Assembly: GCA_964428355.1 (NCBI GenBank)
Contig: CAYRYU010000020.1
Span: 1-64,000 of the forward strand
From: CAYRYU01 sp964428355
Lineage (GTDB): Bacteria > Muiribacteriota > Ozemobacteria > Ozemobacterales > Ozemobacteraceae
Direction: 5' to 3'
Length of the DNA stretch: 64,000 nt
A program made the position numbers and the translations under genes. Shown piece by piece: positions 1 through 8,466 of the stretch. The notes beneath the pieces were generated by a model. The model saw only the letters and a list, made by a program, of their open reading frames with translations. It made no database searches and was not told the origin of the DNA. Position 1 is the first letter of the stretch. Every line of letters begins with the position of its first letter.

Positions 1-376
1 GCTTCGGGCACATTCGCCCCATCGTGGGGCTCGTCTCTTCGCCCCCGCCGGAAAACCCTTCATCGAGAGTCGCAGAGGATGCGAGAAGTAGCGGCTGGGG
101 AATCGCAAGGTCGGTTTCGTCGATCGCGGATGACCCTGATTGGGATGGATTTCCGCCCCGGGAAGGATCTGTTCCATTGACGGGGTTGACCTTCGGGCGG
201 ACGTAATCACCTACAGCGAAGCTCCGGATCGTCATGCGTCGGGAGAGGGGGACCTTGGCGGGGTCGTCGACAACGATCAACCGGCCCAGTTCATCGAGGT
301 AGGAGTAGAAGACGGCTTCCCCGAAAACAGGCATGGCAAGTGCCAAAAGCAGAACCGAAGCGAAAAATCTCTTCAT
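1..376 (-). CDS. Secreted protein of unknown function, C-terminus cut by window edge
   Basis: Reading the minus strand, an ATG at 376 opens a frame that stays open to the left edge, about 125 codons. It begins MKRFFASVLLLALAMPVFGEA, a clear Sec signal peptide with two early basic residues, a hydrophobic core and a likely cut near FGEA. The mature part starts with YSYLDELGRLIVVDDP and a VRPKVNP stretch, then becomes Ser/Gly/Thr-rich. I recognise no domain in the visible part. It lies downstream of the outer-membrane protein gene that ends at 512 on the same strand, with tandem hairpin repeats between, so it may be co-transcribed or separated by them. No strong ribosome binding site is visible. 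Confidence 0.6.
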   Translation of the reverse strand, partial: MKRFFASVLLLALAMPVFGEAVFYSYLDELGRLIVVDDPAKVPLSRRMTIRSFAVGDYVRPKVNPVNGTDPSRGGNPSQSGSSAIDETDLAIPQPLLLASSATLDEGFSGGGEETSPTMGRMCPK

Positions 377-433
377 CGGAAGTCCCGGTTTTCGTCGATT
401 CTACCACAAAGCGATCGATCCCGCTGGACGACA

Positions 434-529
434 GGGGGGAAACCGTCAGAAAGCGACGGTTCCCATGGGGGGAAACCGTCAGAAAGCGACGGTTCCCATG
501 GGGGGAAACCGTCAGAAAGCGACGGTTCC
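434..529. repeat. Three tandem 33-bp repeats, each with an inverted repeat
   Basis: Near-perfect copies start at 434, 467 and 500. Each holds AACCGTC, a seven-base spacer and GACGGTT, which can fold into a stem, preceded by a run of six G. The copy at 500 overlaps the end of the minus-strand gene: its codons give GTVAF and the TGA stop at 512-514. The other two copies therefore look like duplications of that gene's last codons and stop. They could act as a tandem transcription stop or an mRNA 3'-end protector, though no U-tract follows. Confidence 0.85.
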
Positions 530-1588
530 TCCGAAAACCAGGTTCCTGAGACGTTTGTGGGCGATGCTCCCTGGTAACCGCTCGTAATCGCCGTCGGCGA
601 GATAGCTGATGTCGAAGAAGACGACCTTCTGGTAGTTGAGCCTGAACCCCAGGCTGAAGCGGTCTCCGTTGAAGTCGTAGACAAAGTGCGTGCTGGATGT
701 CATGGGGATGCATCCACCGACAAGGAAGAAGACGGGATCGGCGTATCCGTCGGCTTTGTCATACCTGTAGTTGTACCCGCCGAATTTGGCCCTCTTGAGC
801 TTGTCGACTCCCCGGTAGGTGAAGCGGAAGTTCGAAGCCCCCCAGTTGATCCCCACCCCGAGCCAGGCAACCGGAACGCCTGCCCCCACCCATGCGGAGT
901 GGTATCCCCCCTGGGAATCGGTACAGAAGTTGGTGCCAAGGGTGATGTTTCCCGGCACCTGGTATTTCATGTTCACGTAGGTCGGCTCATTGTTTTCGAA
1001 CCGGTCCTGGTTCGAAAATGTTTTGTCGACCCCGAACTCGAAGCCATCGGAGGCCCCGTAAACCAGTTTCACCGAGGTGTCAAAGTAGTTTTCGTCCTGG
1101 TACCGGACGTCGTTGACGCTGTAGAGATCGAAGGGAATGGCGTGCACCGAGACCGCGGTTTTTCCTGGTTCGAGTACGCCCGGCGAGGGAACTAGCAGTG
1201 CGCCTGAATTGCCGGAGAGGGAGATGCCCTGGCGAGGGTATTTCCGATCGGTCAGTTGCGGCCGGAGACCCTCGGGAATCCTCGTCTCCGGCGGGAGGCT
1301 GAACCGTGGCTCCTCGCGAGGCGTCTGGTCCCCGTTGAGGGTTGTCAGTGTATAGTTCTTGTAGGATGCATCCGCCTCATCTCCGAGAGCCCGATAAGGT
1401 GCGGCCTTCTGGGTTGCCTTCGGTTGCAGGAACGGCAGCTGGAAGGCTTTCTTCGCGGGAGTCGCGGCAGGCTTCTCCGCCCCCCGGAGGAAATCCTTGA
1501 AGTTGCCCAGGTCGAGGGCCTCCGAGGGCTGGGCAATCGTAAGGAGCAATGCCCCGAAGATTGGGAGGATGCGCTTCGGATTGATCAT
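512..1588 (-). CDS. Outer-membrane beta-barrel-like protein (YjbH-like)
   Basis: 358 residues. The start at 1588 was chosen because it gives a signal peptide (MINPKRILPIFGALLLTIAQ); the frame is open further upstream, but that part lacks a secretion signal and is rich in Arg and Trp. After a proline/alanine-rich linker comes a region of alternating hydrophobic strands (LFLVGG, FSLGFRLNYQKVVFFDISY) ending in LVFGGTVAF with a terminal Phe, the usual barrel-assembly signal. The segment around PSPGVLEPGKTAVSVHAIPF resembles YjbH/Wzi-type exopolysaccharide-related barrels, but that family match is from memory and weak. The gene is divergent from the PTS operon, with about 170 bases between the two start codons. 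Confidence 0.65.
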   Translation of the reverse strand: MINPKRILPIFGALLLTIAQPSEALDLGNFKDFLRGAEKPAATPAKKAFQLPFLQPKATQKAAPYRALGDEADASYKNYTLTTLNGDQTPREEPRFSLPPETRIPEGLRPQLTDRKYPRQGISLSGNSGALLVPSPGVLEPGKTAVSVHAIPFDLYSVNDVRYQDENYFDTSVKLVYGASDGFEFGVDKTFSNQDRFENNEPTYVNMKYQVPGNITLGTNFCTDSQGGYHSAWVGAGVPVAWLGVGINWGASNFRFTYRGVDKLKRAKFGGYNYRYDKADGYADPVFFLVGGCIPMTSSTHFVYDFNGDRFSLGFRLNYQKVVFFDISYLADGDYERLPGSIAHKRLRNLVFGGTVAF

Positions 1589-1684
1589 GCAAACGGTATC
1601 GACAGTTTCAATACCTTTCCGAAGGGCGGGGGGCTTTTCCATTTCCAAGGATGGGGACCCGGCTGGTCCTTTCCGGGAGAATTC

Positions 1685-1714
1685 TTGACATTCCCCCTCT
1701 CTCCCCAATATAAT
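1685..1714 (+). promoter_or_regulatory. Sigma-70 type promoter of the PTS operon
   Basis: TTGACA at 1685-1690 and TATAAT at 1709-1714, both matching consensus, are separated by 18 bases. Transcription should begin near 1721, leaving a leader of only about 37 bases before the ATG at 1758. This promoter also argues against the upstream ATG at 1713, which lies inside the -10 box. Confidence 0.85.
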
Positions 1715-1757
1715 GGCTTGCCATCGGAAATCCCACCAGAAACGCCTGCGGGGGTAC

Positions 1758-2216
1758 ATGAACCAGTTCCAGTTCGAGAGTCTTCTTTTCCAAGATGGGA
1801 AAGTCTCCCTTTCGAAAGCGGCCATGCTTTGCAGCATGATCAGCAACGATCTCGACGAAGCCCTCATAACCTATCTTTCCCAGTGGAAGATCAGGGGGGT
1901 CATTACCCGCGCTGGGGGAAGCGGAGACAATCTCAAGAGCAAGCTTCTCCGGAACGCCTTCGGAGCCGCAGAAAAGAGCGGTCTCCTGCAGGTCTCCCCG
2001 AGGAACAGGTATGCGATAACAAAACTTGTCGAGGAGATAATGCGTTCTTTCGACAGCCCTCTCCTTGACGTCGCGGGCGGCGGGGTGAAGATCGGCTTGG
2101 TGGTTTCCGGAAACGATCTTGCCATGGGCGTGTACGGGACACTGGGCATTCCCGGGATGGACGTGGACTACGAAGTCTCGGTTTCCCGGACCCTTCACCA
2201 TTACCTGGAGGGATGA
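1758..2216 (+). CDS. HutP-like RNA-binding antitermination protein
   Basis: 152 residues, close to the roughly 150 of Bacillus HutP, which binds hut mRNA to prevent termination. An early helical segment (KVSLSKAAMLCSMISND), a long central helix and the C-terminal MGVYGTLGIPGMDVDYE line up by eye with the HutP core, whose matching piece is VSLYGTIGAPIKGLEHE. The His residues that coordinate the metal in Bacillus HutP do not appear to be conserved here, so the ligand is probably not histidine plus magnesium. It is the first gene after the promoter, and its TGA is one base before the EIIA start, so it probably regulates this sugar operon. The start at 1758 was chosen because the upstream ATG lies in the promoter. 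No attenuator hairpin is visible in the short leader. Confidence 0.7.
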   Translation: MNQFQFESLLFQDGKVSLSKAAMLCSMISNDLDEALITYLSQWKIRGVITRAGGSGDNLKSKLLRNAFGAAEKSGLLQVSPRNRYAITKLVEEIMRSFDSPLLDVAGGGVKIGLVVSGNDLAMGVYGTLGIPGMDVDYEVSVSRTLHHYLEG

Positions 2217-2217
2217 G

Positions 2218-2631
2218 ATGATAGGAATCGTCATCATCACCCACGGGCAGCTGTCCCAGGTTCTGGTCGAAACCGCCCAACTGATAATGGGTCCGCAGGA
2301 GCATCTGGTCGCCGTGACGTTTTCCGCAAGAGAGTCGGTCGACACGTTGCGGGCGAAAGCCATCGAAGCGGTTTCTCCTTTCCAGGAGGGGGGCTGCCTC
2401 ATCCTCACCGACGTTCTCGGCGGGAGTGCGACGAACATCTGCGTCGAACTCCTGAAGTCTCACTGGGTCCGAATCGTAACCGGGGTCAACCTCCCGATGA
2501 TCATGGAAGGACTGAACCATCGCCAGTCGGGTGACCTCCTCCTGCTTTCCCGGAAGGTTCGGGAGGGTGCGACCCGTGGAATCCTCGACCTGAGGGATTT
2601 CTACGAACAGAGAGCGCAGAAGAAGAAGTAA
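2218..2631 (+). CDS. PTS mannose-family EIIA component
   Basis: 137 residues, the size of a stand-alone EIIA of the mannose/fructose/sorbose class. The N-terminus MIGIVIITHGQLSQVLVETA carries the phosphorylated His at position 9 in the THG motif. LTDVLGGSATNICVELL is the usual Asp-Gly-Gly-Ser region at the dimer interface. It takes phosphate from HPr and passes it to EIIB in the cytoplasm. The ATG lies one base after the HutP-like stop, which suggests translational coupling. The C-terminus is a lysine-rich tail. All other parts needed for this PTS (EIIB, EIIC, EIID, HPr, EI) are in the same operon. Confidence 0.93.
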   Translation: MIGIVIITHGQLSQVLVETAQLIMGPQEHLVAVTFSARESVDTLRAKAIEAVSPFQEGGCLILTDVLGGSATNICVELLKSHWVRIVTGVNLPMIMEGLNHRQSGDLLLLSRKVREGATRGILDLRDFYEQRAQKKK

Positions 2632-2660
2632 TTCAGGAAGCATCAGGAAAGAGAACCGTC

Positions 2661-3128
2661 GTGCCGCATTCAGTCCGTTTCCTCAGAATCGACGATCGTT
2701 TGATACACGGGCAGGTTATCGTGGGTTGGCTTCCCGTACTGAACAGCCGGACCATCCTCGTCATGAACGAGCGGGTCTTCAATGACCCTGTTCGACAAGA
2801 TATGATGGCGATGAGCCTCCCACCGGGGGTGAACCTGGAGGTCCTTTCTCCCGAGGCTTCCAAGGCCCATGACGGGATCCCCGAGGACACGCTGGTTCTG
2901 GTCGCTTCCCCACGGGATGCCTGGACCGCACTTCAATCGGGGCTCGAGGCCCAGACCCTGAACGTCGGCGGGATGCACGCGAAACCTGGGAAAACCGAGA
3001 TCCTCGAAGCTCTTCACCTCGACGACGATGACCGCAGGTTTTTCGAAATGATGCTTCAGGCGGGCCTCGCGCCCGTGTTTCAACCGACCCCCCAGAACGA
3101 ACCGTTGCCTTTGTCCGACATCCTGTAA
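2661..3128 (+). CDS. PTS mannose-family EIIB component
   Basis: 155 residues. The opening VRFLRIDDRLIHGQVIVGW is the family signature, with the phosphorylated His at position 16. MNERVFNDPVRQDMM and LNVGGMHAKPGKTEI are further typical IIB segments. The start codon is GTG at 2661, preceded by an AGGAAAG ribosome binding site; no ATG would keep the active-site loop. It receives phosphate from EIIA and delivers it to the sugar brought in by EIIC/EIID. The C-terminal tail after residue 140 is short and proline-rich. Confidence 0.93.
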   Translation: MPHSVRFLRIDDRLIHGQVIVGWLPVLNSRTILVMNERVFNDPVRQDMMAMSLPPGVNLEVLSPEASKAHDGIPEDTLVLVASPRDAWTALQSGLEAQTLNVGGMHAKPGKTEILEALHLDDDDRRFFEMMLQAGLAPVFQPTPQNEPLPLSDIL

Positions 3129-3141
3129 AGAGAGGGAAAAC

Positions 3142-4263
3142 ATGGCTTCCATTACTTTCAAGCGCGTTGTAAAGACCTACGAAGGTGCAGCCTCGGCGAC
3201 CGTCAAGGGAATCGATCTCTACATCCGGGACAAGGAGTTTGTGGTTCTCGTCGGTCCCTCAGGATGCGGAAAATCGACATCACTGCGGATGATTGCCGGG
3301 TTGGAAGATATCACGGAAGGTGAAATCCTGATCGGAGACGTTGTCGTCAACAACCTTCCTCCGAAGGATCGTGATATCGCCATGGTTTTCCAGAATTACG
3401 CACTCTATCCCCACATGAACGTCCGGGAGAACCTGTCCTTTGGCTTGAAACTCCGGCATTTTCCGGAAGCCGAGATCGACAAGCGTGTCAACGAGGCCGC
3501 CAAGATCCTGGGCCTGGAGACCTACCTGGAAAGGCTGCCGAAGCAACTTTCCGGTGGCCAGAGACAGCGCGTCGCCCTGGGTCGTGCGATCGTCCGTGAA
3601 CCGAAAGTCTTCCTGATGGACGAGCCGCTTTCCAACCTCGACGCCAAACTTCGCGTCCAGATGAGGGCGGAGATCAAGAAGCTCCATCAGCGGCTGAGAA
3701 CTACCTTCGTCTACGTCACCCACGATCAGGTCGAGGCCATGACGATGGCGGACCGGATCGTCCTCCTCCACAACGGCATCATCCAGCAGTACGATACTCC
3801 CGCCGTCATTTATGACCGGCCCGCCAACACCTTTGTCGCGACCTTCATCGGCTCCCCCCCGATGAATCTCCTGAAGGTCACGCGGACCGGGAGCGGTATC
3901 GAGCTTCCCCCGAACCAGACCGGTTCGGGAACCGTATGGCCGCTGAACCTCGAATCCCATTTCAAGGGGCTTCCGACCGAAGCTGGCTATATCCTCGGAA
4001 TCCGGCCCGAGCATATCGTGATCCAGCCCAAGGAGAAGGGCAACCAGACGCTTCCGCTTTCATGCAGGGTGGACTTGATAGAACCCATGGGCGCGGAAAC
4101 CTACCTCTATCTCGTTTCCAACGGACACAACCTCATTGCCCGCGTCGATCCCACCACCAAAGTCGAGGTGGGCCAGACAGTGGATGCCCATATCCCCCTT
4201 CCCGCCTTCCACCTGTTCGGGGAAAAGGAATCGGTCAGGATTTCGAGAGCGGGAGAGGCCTGA
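3142..4263 (+). CDS. Sugar ABC transporter ATP-binding protein (MalK/UgpC type)
   Basis: 373 residues, normal for carbohydrate importer ATPases of the MalK/UgpC/MsmK group. Walker A GPSGCGKST lies at residues 38-46, followed by the Q-loop VFQNYALYPH, the signature LSGGQRQRVALGRA, Walker B VFLMDEPLSNLD and the H-loop VTHDQVEAMTMADR. A C-terminal extension of about 130 residues (LGIRPEHI) is the TOBE/regulatory domain. It starts 14 bases after EIIB with a GAGAGGGAAAA ribosome binding site. It would drive an ABC importer, yet no membrane permease gene lies beside it. It may serve permeases encoded elsewhere, as the shared MsmK-type ATPases do. Confidence 0.92.
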   Translation: MASITFKRVVKTYEGAASATVKGIDLYIRDKEFVVLVGPSGCGKSTSLRMIAGLEDITEGEILIGDVVVNNLPPKDRDIAMVFQNYALYPHMNVRENLSFGLKLRHFPEAEIDKRVNEAAKILGLETYLERLPKQLSGGQRQRVALGRAIVREPKVFLMDEPLSNLDAKLRVQMRAEIKKLHQRLRTTFVYVTHDQVEAMTMADRIVLLHNGIIQQYDTPAVIYDRPANTFVATFIGSPPMNLLKVTRTGSGIELPPNQTGSGTVWPLNLESHFKGLPTEAGYILGIRPEHIVIQPKEKGNQTLPLSCRVDLIEPMGAETYLYLVSNGHNLIARVDPTTKVEVGQTVDAHIPLPAFHLFGEKESVRISRAGEA

Positions 4264-4314
4264 GCAGGCCTCCGAAGGGAGGCGAATCCACGAAAGGGGA
4301 TTTTTCTGGGAAGG

Positions 4315-5583
4315 TTGACCGGAACCGGTGGACCGAGACTGCGGCTATTGCTGGCCGCGGTCTTGTGCTTGGCGGGGCTTTTCGTGGGTGCCTGCGGATC
4401 GGAGAAGTCGCAGAAACCTCGGGCTCAGGAAGTCAAGCTGGTCTATTGGAACACCATGGGGCCGACCGAATTCGAGCCCGTGGAGCCTCTCATCGAAGAA
4501 TACATGAAGAGGAACCCCGGTGTGACGGTCCAGGTCGAAAGCGTCTCATTCTATCAGGCCAGGGCCAAGTTCGAGCAGGGGGTCAAGGCAGGCGTCGTTC
4601 CGGACGTGTTCCGGTCGGACCGTTTCTGGCTCTCGGATTTCATCCGGGCAGGGATGCTCGAACCCCTGGACAAGGAGTTCTTCAAGGAGGAACTCGACGA
4701 CCTGCTCTACATAGCGCGGACCGCGGTGATGGTGGATGACAACCTTTGGGCGGTCCCGAATGCCGTGGACTGCCTCAGCCTTTTCTACAACAAGGATCAC
4801 TTCAAAGATGCGGGAGTGGAACCCCCCGTCGATTTCGATTCCTTCCGTGATGCCGCCGCGAAGCTTTCGAACTCCGGCCAGGGGCGCTACGGGTTTTTTC
4901 TCAACCCGGACGGATGGTGGTTCGAACCCTTCCTCTACGGCTTCGGAGGGAGGTTTTTCGACAATTCGGGGAAGCTGTCCTTCAATTCGGAGCAGAGCCT
5001 CAAAGCGCTCCATTACCTCCTTGACCTGAAAGATACGGTCAAGGCCGTTCCCCCCGTCAATCTCCGGTCGAATTCCTACCGGCTGATGATCCAGAGCTTC
5101 AAGAACGGGACCGTGAGCATGATGTTCAACGGCCCCTGGGCGGTAAAAGAGGTCCTGAACGGTGCGCAGTTCAAGGACAAGCCGGACAACCTCGGAATCT
5201 GCGCGATTCCCAAAGGGCCGGCAGGGGCGTTTTCCCCGATCGGTTGCCAGAGCTTCATCATCCCGAAAGGGTCGAAGAACAAGGTCGAGGCGCAGAACCT
5301 GATCAAGTTCTTCTGCTCGGAGGAATACCAGACCGCCCTTCGGAAGGCCATCTACGAGATCCCCGCGCGGAAATCCCTTTTTTCGGATCCCGGGTTGAAA
5401 TCGGAACCTCTGCTGAATTCGTTCGTCCAGCAGCTCCAGAGTGCCACGAAGCTCGATTCCCCGCCGGAACGGAGCCGACTTTATACACTCCTGGCGGACT
5501 TCCTTCCAAGGATCTACAACGGGGACATCAACCCGGAATATGCCCTAAAGGATTTCGAATCCGTCTGGCAGAAGAAGCAGTGA
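4315..5583 (+). CDS. Sugar-binding lipoprotein of an ABC importer (family 1 extracellular solute-binding protein)
   Basis: 422 residues beginning at a TTG codon at 4315; no better in-frame start precedes the signal peptide. The signal LLLAAVLCLAGLFVGACGS holds a lipobox ending at Cys, so the protein is lipid-anchored. The mature part has typical MalE/UgpB features: VKLVYWNTMG, VTVQVESVSFYQARAKFEQG, LSLFYNKDHFKDAGVEPP, and a late IGCQSFIIPKGSKNKVEAQN. It should bind an oligosaccharide in the periplasm. It follows the ABC ATPase by 51 bases and its TGA overlaps the GTG start of the GH57 gene. No MalF/MalG-like permeases sit with it. Confidence 0.9.
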   Translation: MTGTGGPRLRLLLAAVLCLAGLFVGACGSEKSQKPRAQEVKLVYWNTMGPTEFEPVEPLIEEYMKRNPGVTVQVESVSFYQARAKFEQGVKAGVVPDVFRSDRFWLSDFIRAGMLEPLDKEFFKEELDDLLYIARTAVMVDDNLWAVPNAVDCLSLFYNKDHFKDAGVEPPVDFDSFRDAAAKLSNSGQGRYGFFLNPDGWWFEPFLYGFGGRFFDNSGKLSFNSEQSLKALHYLLDLKDTVKAVPPVNLRSNSYRLMIQSFKNGTVSMMFNGPWAVKEVLNGAQFKDKPDNLGICAIPKGPAGAFSPIGCQSFIIPKGSKNKVEAQNLIKFFCSEEYQTALRKAIYEIPARKSLFSDPGLKSEPLLNSFVQQLQSATKLDSPPERSRLYTLLADFLPRIYNGDINPEYALKDFESVWQKKQ

Positions 5584-7676
5584 ATCGAAGACCCTGCCTC
5601 AACTTCGCTCTCGTCCTTCACGCCCATCAAACCCTGGCGAGTCCGGGCCGGATGGTTGAAGAGGCGGTCGCGAAGGCATACCGGCCGGCCTTGCAGACCC
5701 TCGCAGCCTGCGAGCAGCTCCGGTTCACCCTCCACCTTTCGGGAAGCCTTCTGGAGATCCTCGAACGGATCGCACCCGACGTTCTGAAGCTCGTCGAGTC
5801 GATGGTCGGGGAAGGGCGGATCGAACTGTTGGGCGGGGCCTACCACGAACCTCTGCTGCCGTTGATTCCTTCCGATGACCGCGTTTCGCAGATTCTTGCC
5901 CTGAGAAGCAGGTTGAACGCTCTTTTTGGCGTGAAACCCCGCGGGGCCTGGATCGCCGAGCGTTTCTGGGAACCTTCACTTCCCACCGATCTTCACCGGG
6001 CGCATGTGGATTACACTCTTCTCGACGAACACGGGTTCCTCCAGTCCGGGCACGATGAGACGTCGCTTTGCGGGCATTTCCTCACGGAAGACCAGGGATT
6101 CCGGGTCGCGGTCTTTCCGATTTCCAAGGGCCTCCGGTATCTGATTCCATTTGCCGAGGTCGAGCATGTCCTGGGCGCTTTTTCAAGCCGTTCATTTTCC
6201 TGCCCCAACTCGCTCTGGGTTTTCGCCGACAGCCTGGAAAAATTCGGCGCCTGGCCCGGAACCCACGAAACCCTCTTCGGAAAGGGTTGGCTCAAATCCT
6301 TTCTGGAAATGACCGAACGGAACTCATCCTGGCTTCGGACGGTGACCCTGGGAGAAGCCCTGGAGAAGACCGATTCGAGGGGAATGGCCTATCTTCCCGC
6401 CACCTCCTATCCGGAGATGCAGCGCTGGTCGCTCCCCCCCCACCTTCGGTCCGACCAGGGCCGGTGCGGAAACGTCCGGAACTTCCTGGTCAGGTATCCC
6501 GAGGTGAATATACTCCACAAACGTATGCTGGCAGCCAGCCGCGCGGTCCATCTCCTTCCTTCTCCGCCCCGTGACCTTCAGGACCTCTTATGGCGCTCCC
6601 AGGACTCCTGTCCCTACTGGCATGGGTGGTTTGGTGGAGCTTATCTTCCCTGTCTGAGGAACAACGCCAGGGCAATGGCTTCCAGGGCTGAAACCCTGGC
6701 ACTGAAAAAGGCGAAACAGGACCTCTCTTTCCTGGAAACGGACGATTTCGATCTGTGCGGCGGGGAAGAGCTCTTGATATCCACTCCAAAGCAATTCCTC
6801 GTCGTAAAACCTCGCGGAGGGGGAGTTTCCGTCTGGGAGGACCGCGGTACCGGGCACGATAGGGTCTGTTACATGAACTCCTGGCCGGAGGAAGGCCCCA
6901 TTTCCGGGTTCAGGGGAAAACCCATCCTTCCCTTCGAGGATATACTTCTGGCGGTAGGCCTTTCCCTGGATCATCTCCTTTCCGACAACCCTCCGCTTCT
7001 TGCGGATCTACGTGGGACGACCTATTCGCACCGGTCGATCGAACGGGAGAACCGTCTGGGAGTACAACTCACCGCCAGGCCCTTCCTGGCCATACCCGAA
7101 GGTGAAGCCCAGATCGTGATCAAAAAGACCCTGGTAGTCGGACATGACCGCTCCTCCATCGACCTCGAGGTTGAGCTGGAAAACGCCTCCGATCGATTGC
7201 TTGAATTCGCCTACGGAATGCGGCTTCCTCTCTCGGGGTGCTATTGGGGGAATCCCGCCCCGTTCAGCCTTGGTTTTCCCGAAGTGGGACTCGAAGACCT
7301 CGATGGAAAGGGAGTAGGAGAGGTCAGCGGGATCGGGGAAGTCCGTTGGGGCCAGCCTCGGGGAATGACCACGGTGGTTCGCTCCCAGAGCCCGATGACC
7401 GCCTGGTATTTCCCTCTCGAGAACCATCTGATGGTGGAAGGCACTCCCGCCGTGATCTCGCAAGGTGTCCTTCTGGTCTTCATCTTCCAGCTGCGCTTCG
7501 AAGCCCGGGGAAAGGTTTCCCTCTCCTTCACGATCGGCGATCCGGCTCCAGGTTGCGAAACCGGAAGTTCAGCGGGCAGGGAGGCCCGAAAGGGAACGGG
7601 GTTGGGGAGGGGGGCCAAAGGGCGTCGCGGGGTGCAGGTCCCCAAGAGGGCGGGGGAAGGTCGGTCCCATGCCTGA
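5580..7676 (+). CDS. GH57 family 4-alpha-glucanotransferase or alpha-amylase
   Basis: 698 residues starting at GTG 5580, which overlaps the preceding TGA. A later ATG would lose the first GH57 motif. Visible motifs in order are HAHQ (residues 14-17), LGGAYHEPL (84-92), WIAERFWEP with the likely nucleophile Glu127, a segment matching the acid/base region with Asp217 (FADSLEKFGAWPG), LPATSYPEMQRWSLPPH, and YWHGWFGGAYLPCLR. The C-terminal half matches the beta-rich DUF1925/DUF1926 region of this family. It has no signal peptide, so it probably acts on alpha-1,4-glucans such as maltodextrin or glycogen in the cytoplasm. Its place between the binding protein and PTS EIIC suggests that the sugar imported is an alpha-glucoside. 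Confidence 0.88.
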   Translation: MNRRPCLNFALVLHAHQTLASPGRMVEEAVAKAYRPALQTLAACEQLRFTLHLSGSLLEILERIAPDVLKLVESMVGEGRIELLGGAYHEPLLPLIPSDDRVSQILALRSRLNALFGVKPRGAWIAERFWEPSLPTDLHRAHVDYTLLDEHGFLQSGHDETSLCGHFLTEDQGFRVAVFPISKGLRYLIPFAEVEHVLGAFSSRSFSCPNSLWVFADSLEKFGAWPGTHETLFGKGWLKSFLEMTERNSSWLRTVTLGEALEKTDSRGMAYLPATSYPEMQRWSLPPHLRSDQGRCGNVRNFLVRYPEVNILHKRMLAASRAVHLLPSPPRDLQDLLWRSQDSCPYWHGWFGGAYLPCLRNNARAMASRAETLALKKAKQDLSFLETDDFDLCGGEELLISTPKQFLVVKPRGGGVSVWEDRGTGHDRVCYMNSWPEEGPISGFRGKPILPFEDILLAVGLSLDHLLSDNPPLLADLRGTTYSHRSIERENRLGVQLTARPFLAIPEGEAQIVIKKTLVVGHDRSSIDLEVELENASDRLLEFAYGMRLPLSGCYWGNPAPFSLGFPEVGLEDLDGKGVGEVSGIGEVRWGQPRGMTTVVRSQSPMTAWYFPLENHLMVEGTPAVISQGVLLVFIFQLRFEARGKVSLSFTIGDPAPGCETGSSAGREARKGTGLGRGAKGRRGVQVPKRAGEGRSHA

Positions 7677-8466
7677 ATACTTCTTTTCAGCATTCCTTGT
7701 GGGGATAATCGGGGGAATGGTCGATCTGGACTCGACCGCGGCCTGGCAGTTCATGGTTTCCCAGCCCATAGTGGCGGCCCCGCTGACCGGACTCTTCCTA
7801 GGATTTCTCACGGGTTCGGTTGCGGAGGGTTTGAGGCTCGGGCTGATGGTGGGAGCGATTCTCCAGTTCCTTTGGATCGAGCAGCTTCCGCTGGGGATGA
7901 ACGTTCCCCCGGACGCGGCCCTGGCCTCGGTTATCTCGGTCGCGCTGGGTTTTCTCGCCAGCCAGCCGTTCCAGACCTATGTGGAGCGGGAAGTCTGCCA
8001 TACCGTCGCCCTGCTCATTGCCGTGGCCCTGGGCCTTCTGGGGAGGTCTCTGGACATGTTCACCCGGAGGTTGAATTCGGGCCTCGACCGGTGGGTTTCC
8101 CGAATGGTCGAACAGGACCGGCCCTGGGCAATCTCCTTCGGCCACTCGATCGGAGGATTTCTCACGTTCACCAAAGCTTTTCTGGTCTGCTTTCTCAGCA
8201 CCCTCGGAGGGGTGGAGCCGGTCAGGTACTTCACCCAATCCCTGAATTTCGGCCAGAACACGGGGTTCATCGTGATCGAGGGCCTGCTTCCTGCCGTCGG
8301 ATTCGCGGTTCTCGCGAGCATGTGTGTTAAAAGCCGGTCTGAGCTGAAGGCCCTGATCGGAGGTGTCCTGTTCTTCACCGTCCTTCCGGCTTATGGAATC
8401 GTCCCGCTGCTGCTGACCTCGGCCGTGGTATGGCGGAATCTGCGAGCAAAAGATGCCGGGACTTAG
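7669..8466 (+). CDS. PTS mannose-family EIIC membrane component
   Basis: 265 residues, highly hydrophobic, matching the ManY/SorA-type EIIC. Typical segments are DSTAAWQFMVSQPIVAAPL, GLRLGLMVGAILQFLWIEQL and GMNVPPDAALASVIS. The ATG at 7669 overlaps the GH57 stop by eight bases and has a strong GGGGGAAGG ribosome binding site eight bases upstream. It forms the sugar channel in the inner membrane with EIID, whose start overlaps its end by 14 bases. Length is normal for the family. Confidence 0.93.
   Translation: MPEYFFSAFLVGIIGGMVDLDSTAAWQFMVSQPIVAAPLTGLFLGFLTGSVAEGLRLGLMVGAILQFLWIEQLPLGMNVPPDAALASVISVALGFLASQPFQTYVEREVCHTVALLIAVALGLLGRSLDMFTRRLNSGLDRWVSRMVEQDRPWAISFGHSIGGFLTFTKAFLVCFLSTLGGVEPVRYFTQSLNFGQNTGFIVIEGLLPAVGFAVLASMCVKSRSELKALIGGVLFFTVLPAYGIVPLLLTSAVVWRNLRAKDAGT

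Noticed and set aside
434..529. CRISPR-like array
   Set aside because: The three units are directly joined with no spacers and no cas genes are present.
1713..1757. Earlier ATG for the HutP-like gene
   Set aside because: It lies inside the -10 box of a consensus promoter and would not be transcribed.
5244..5579. Upstream extension of the GH57 gene
   Set aside because: It overlaps the binding-protein gene in another frame and adds no GH57 sequence. GTG at 5580 fits the first motif and the overlap.
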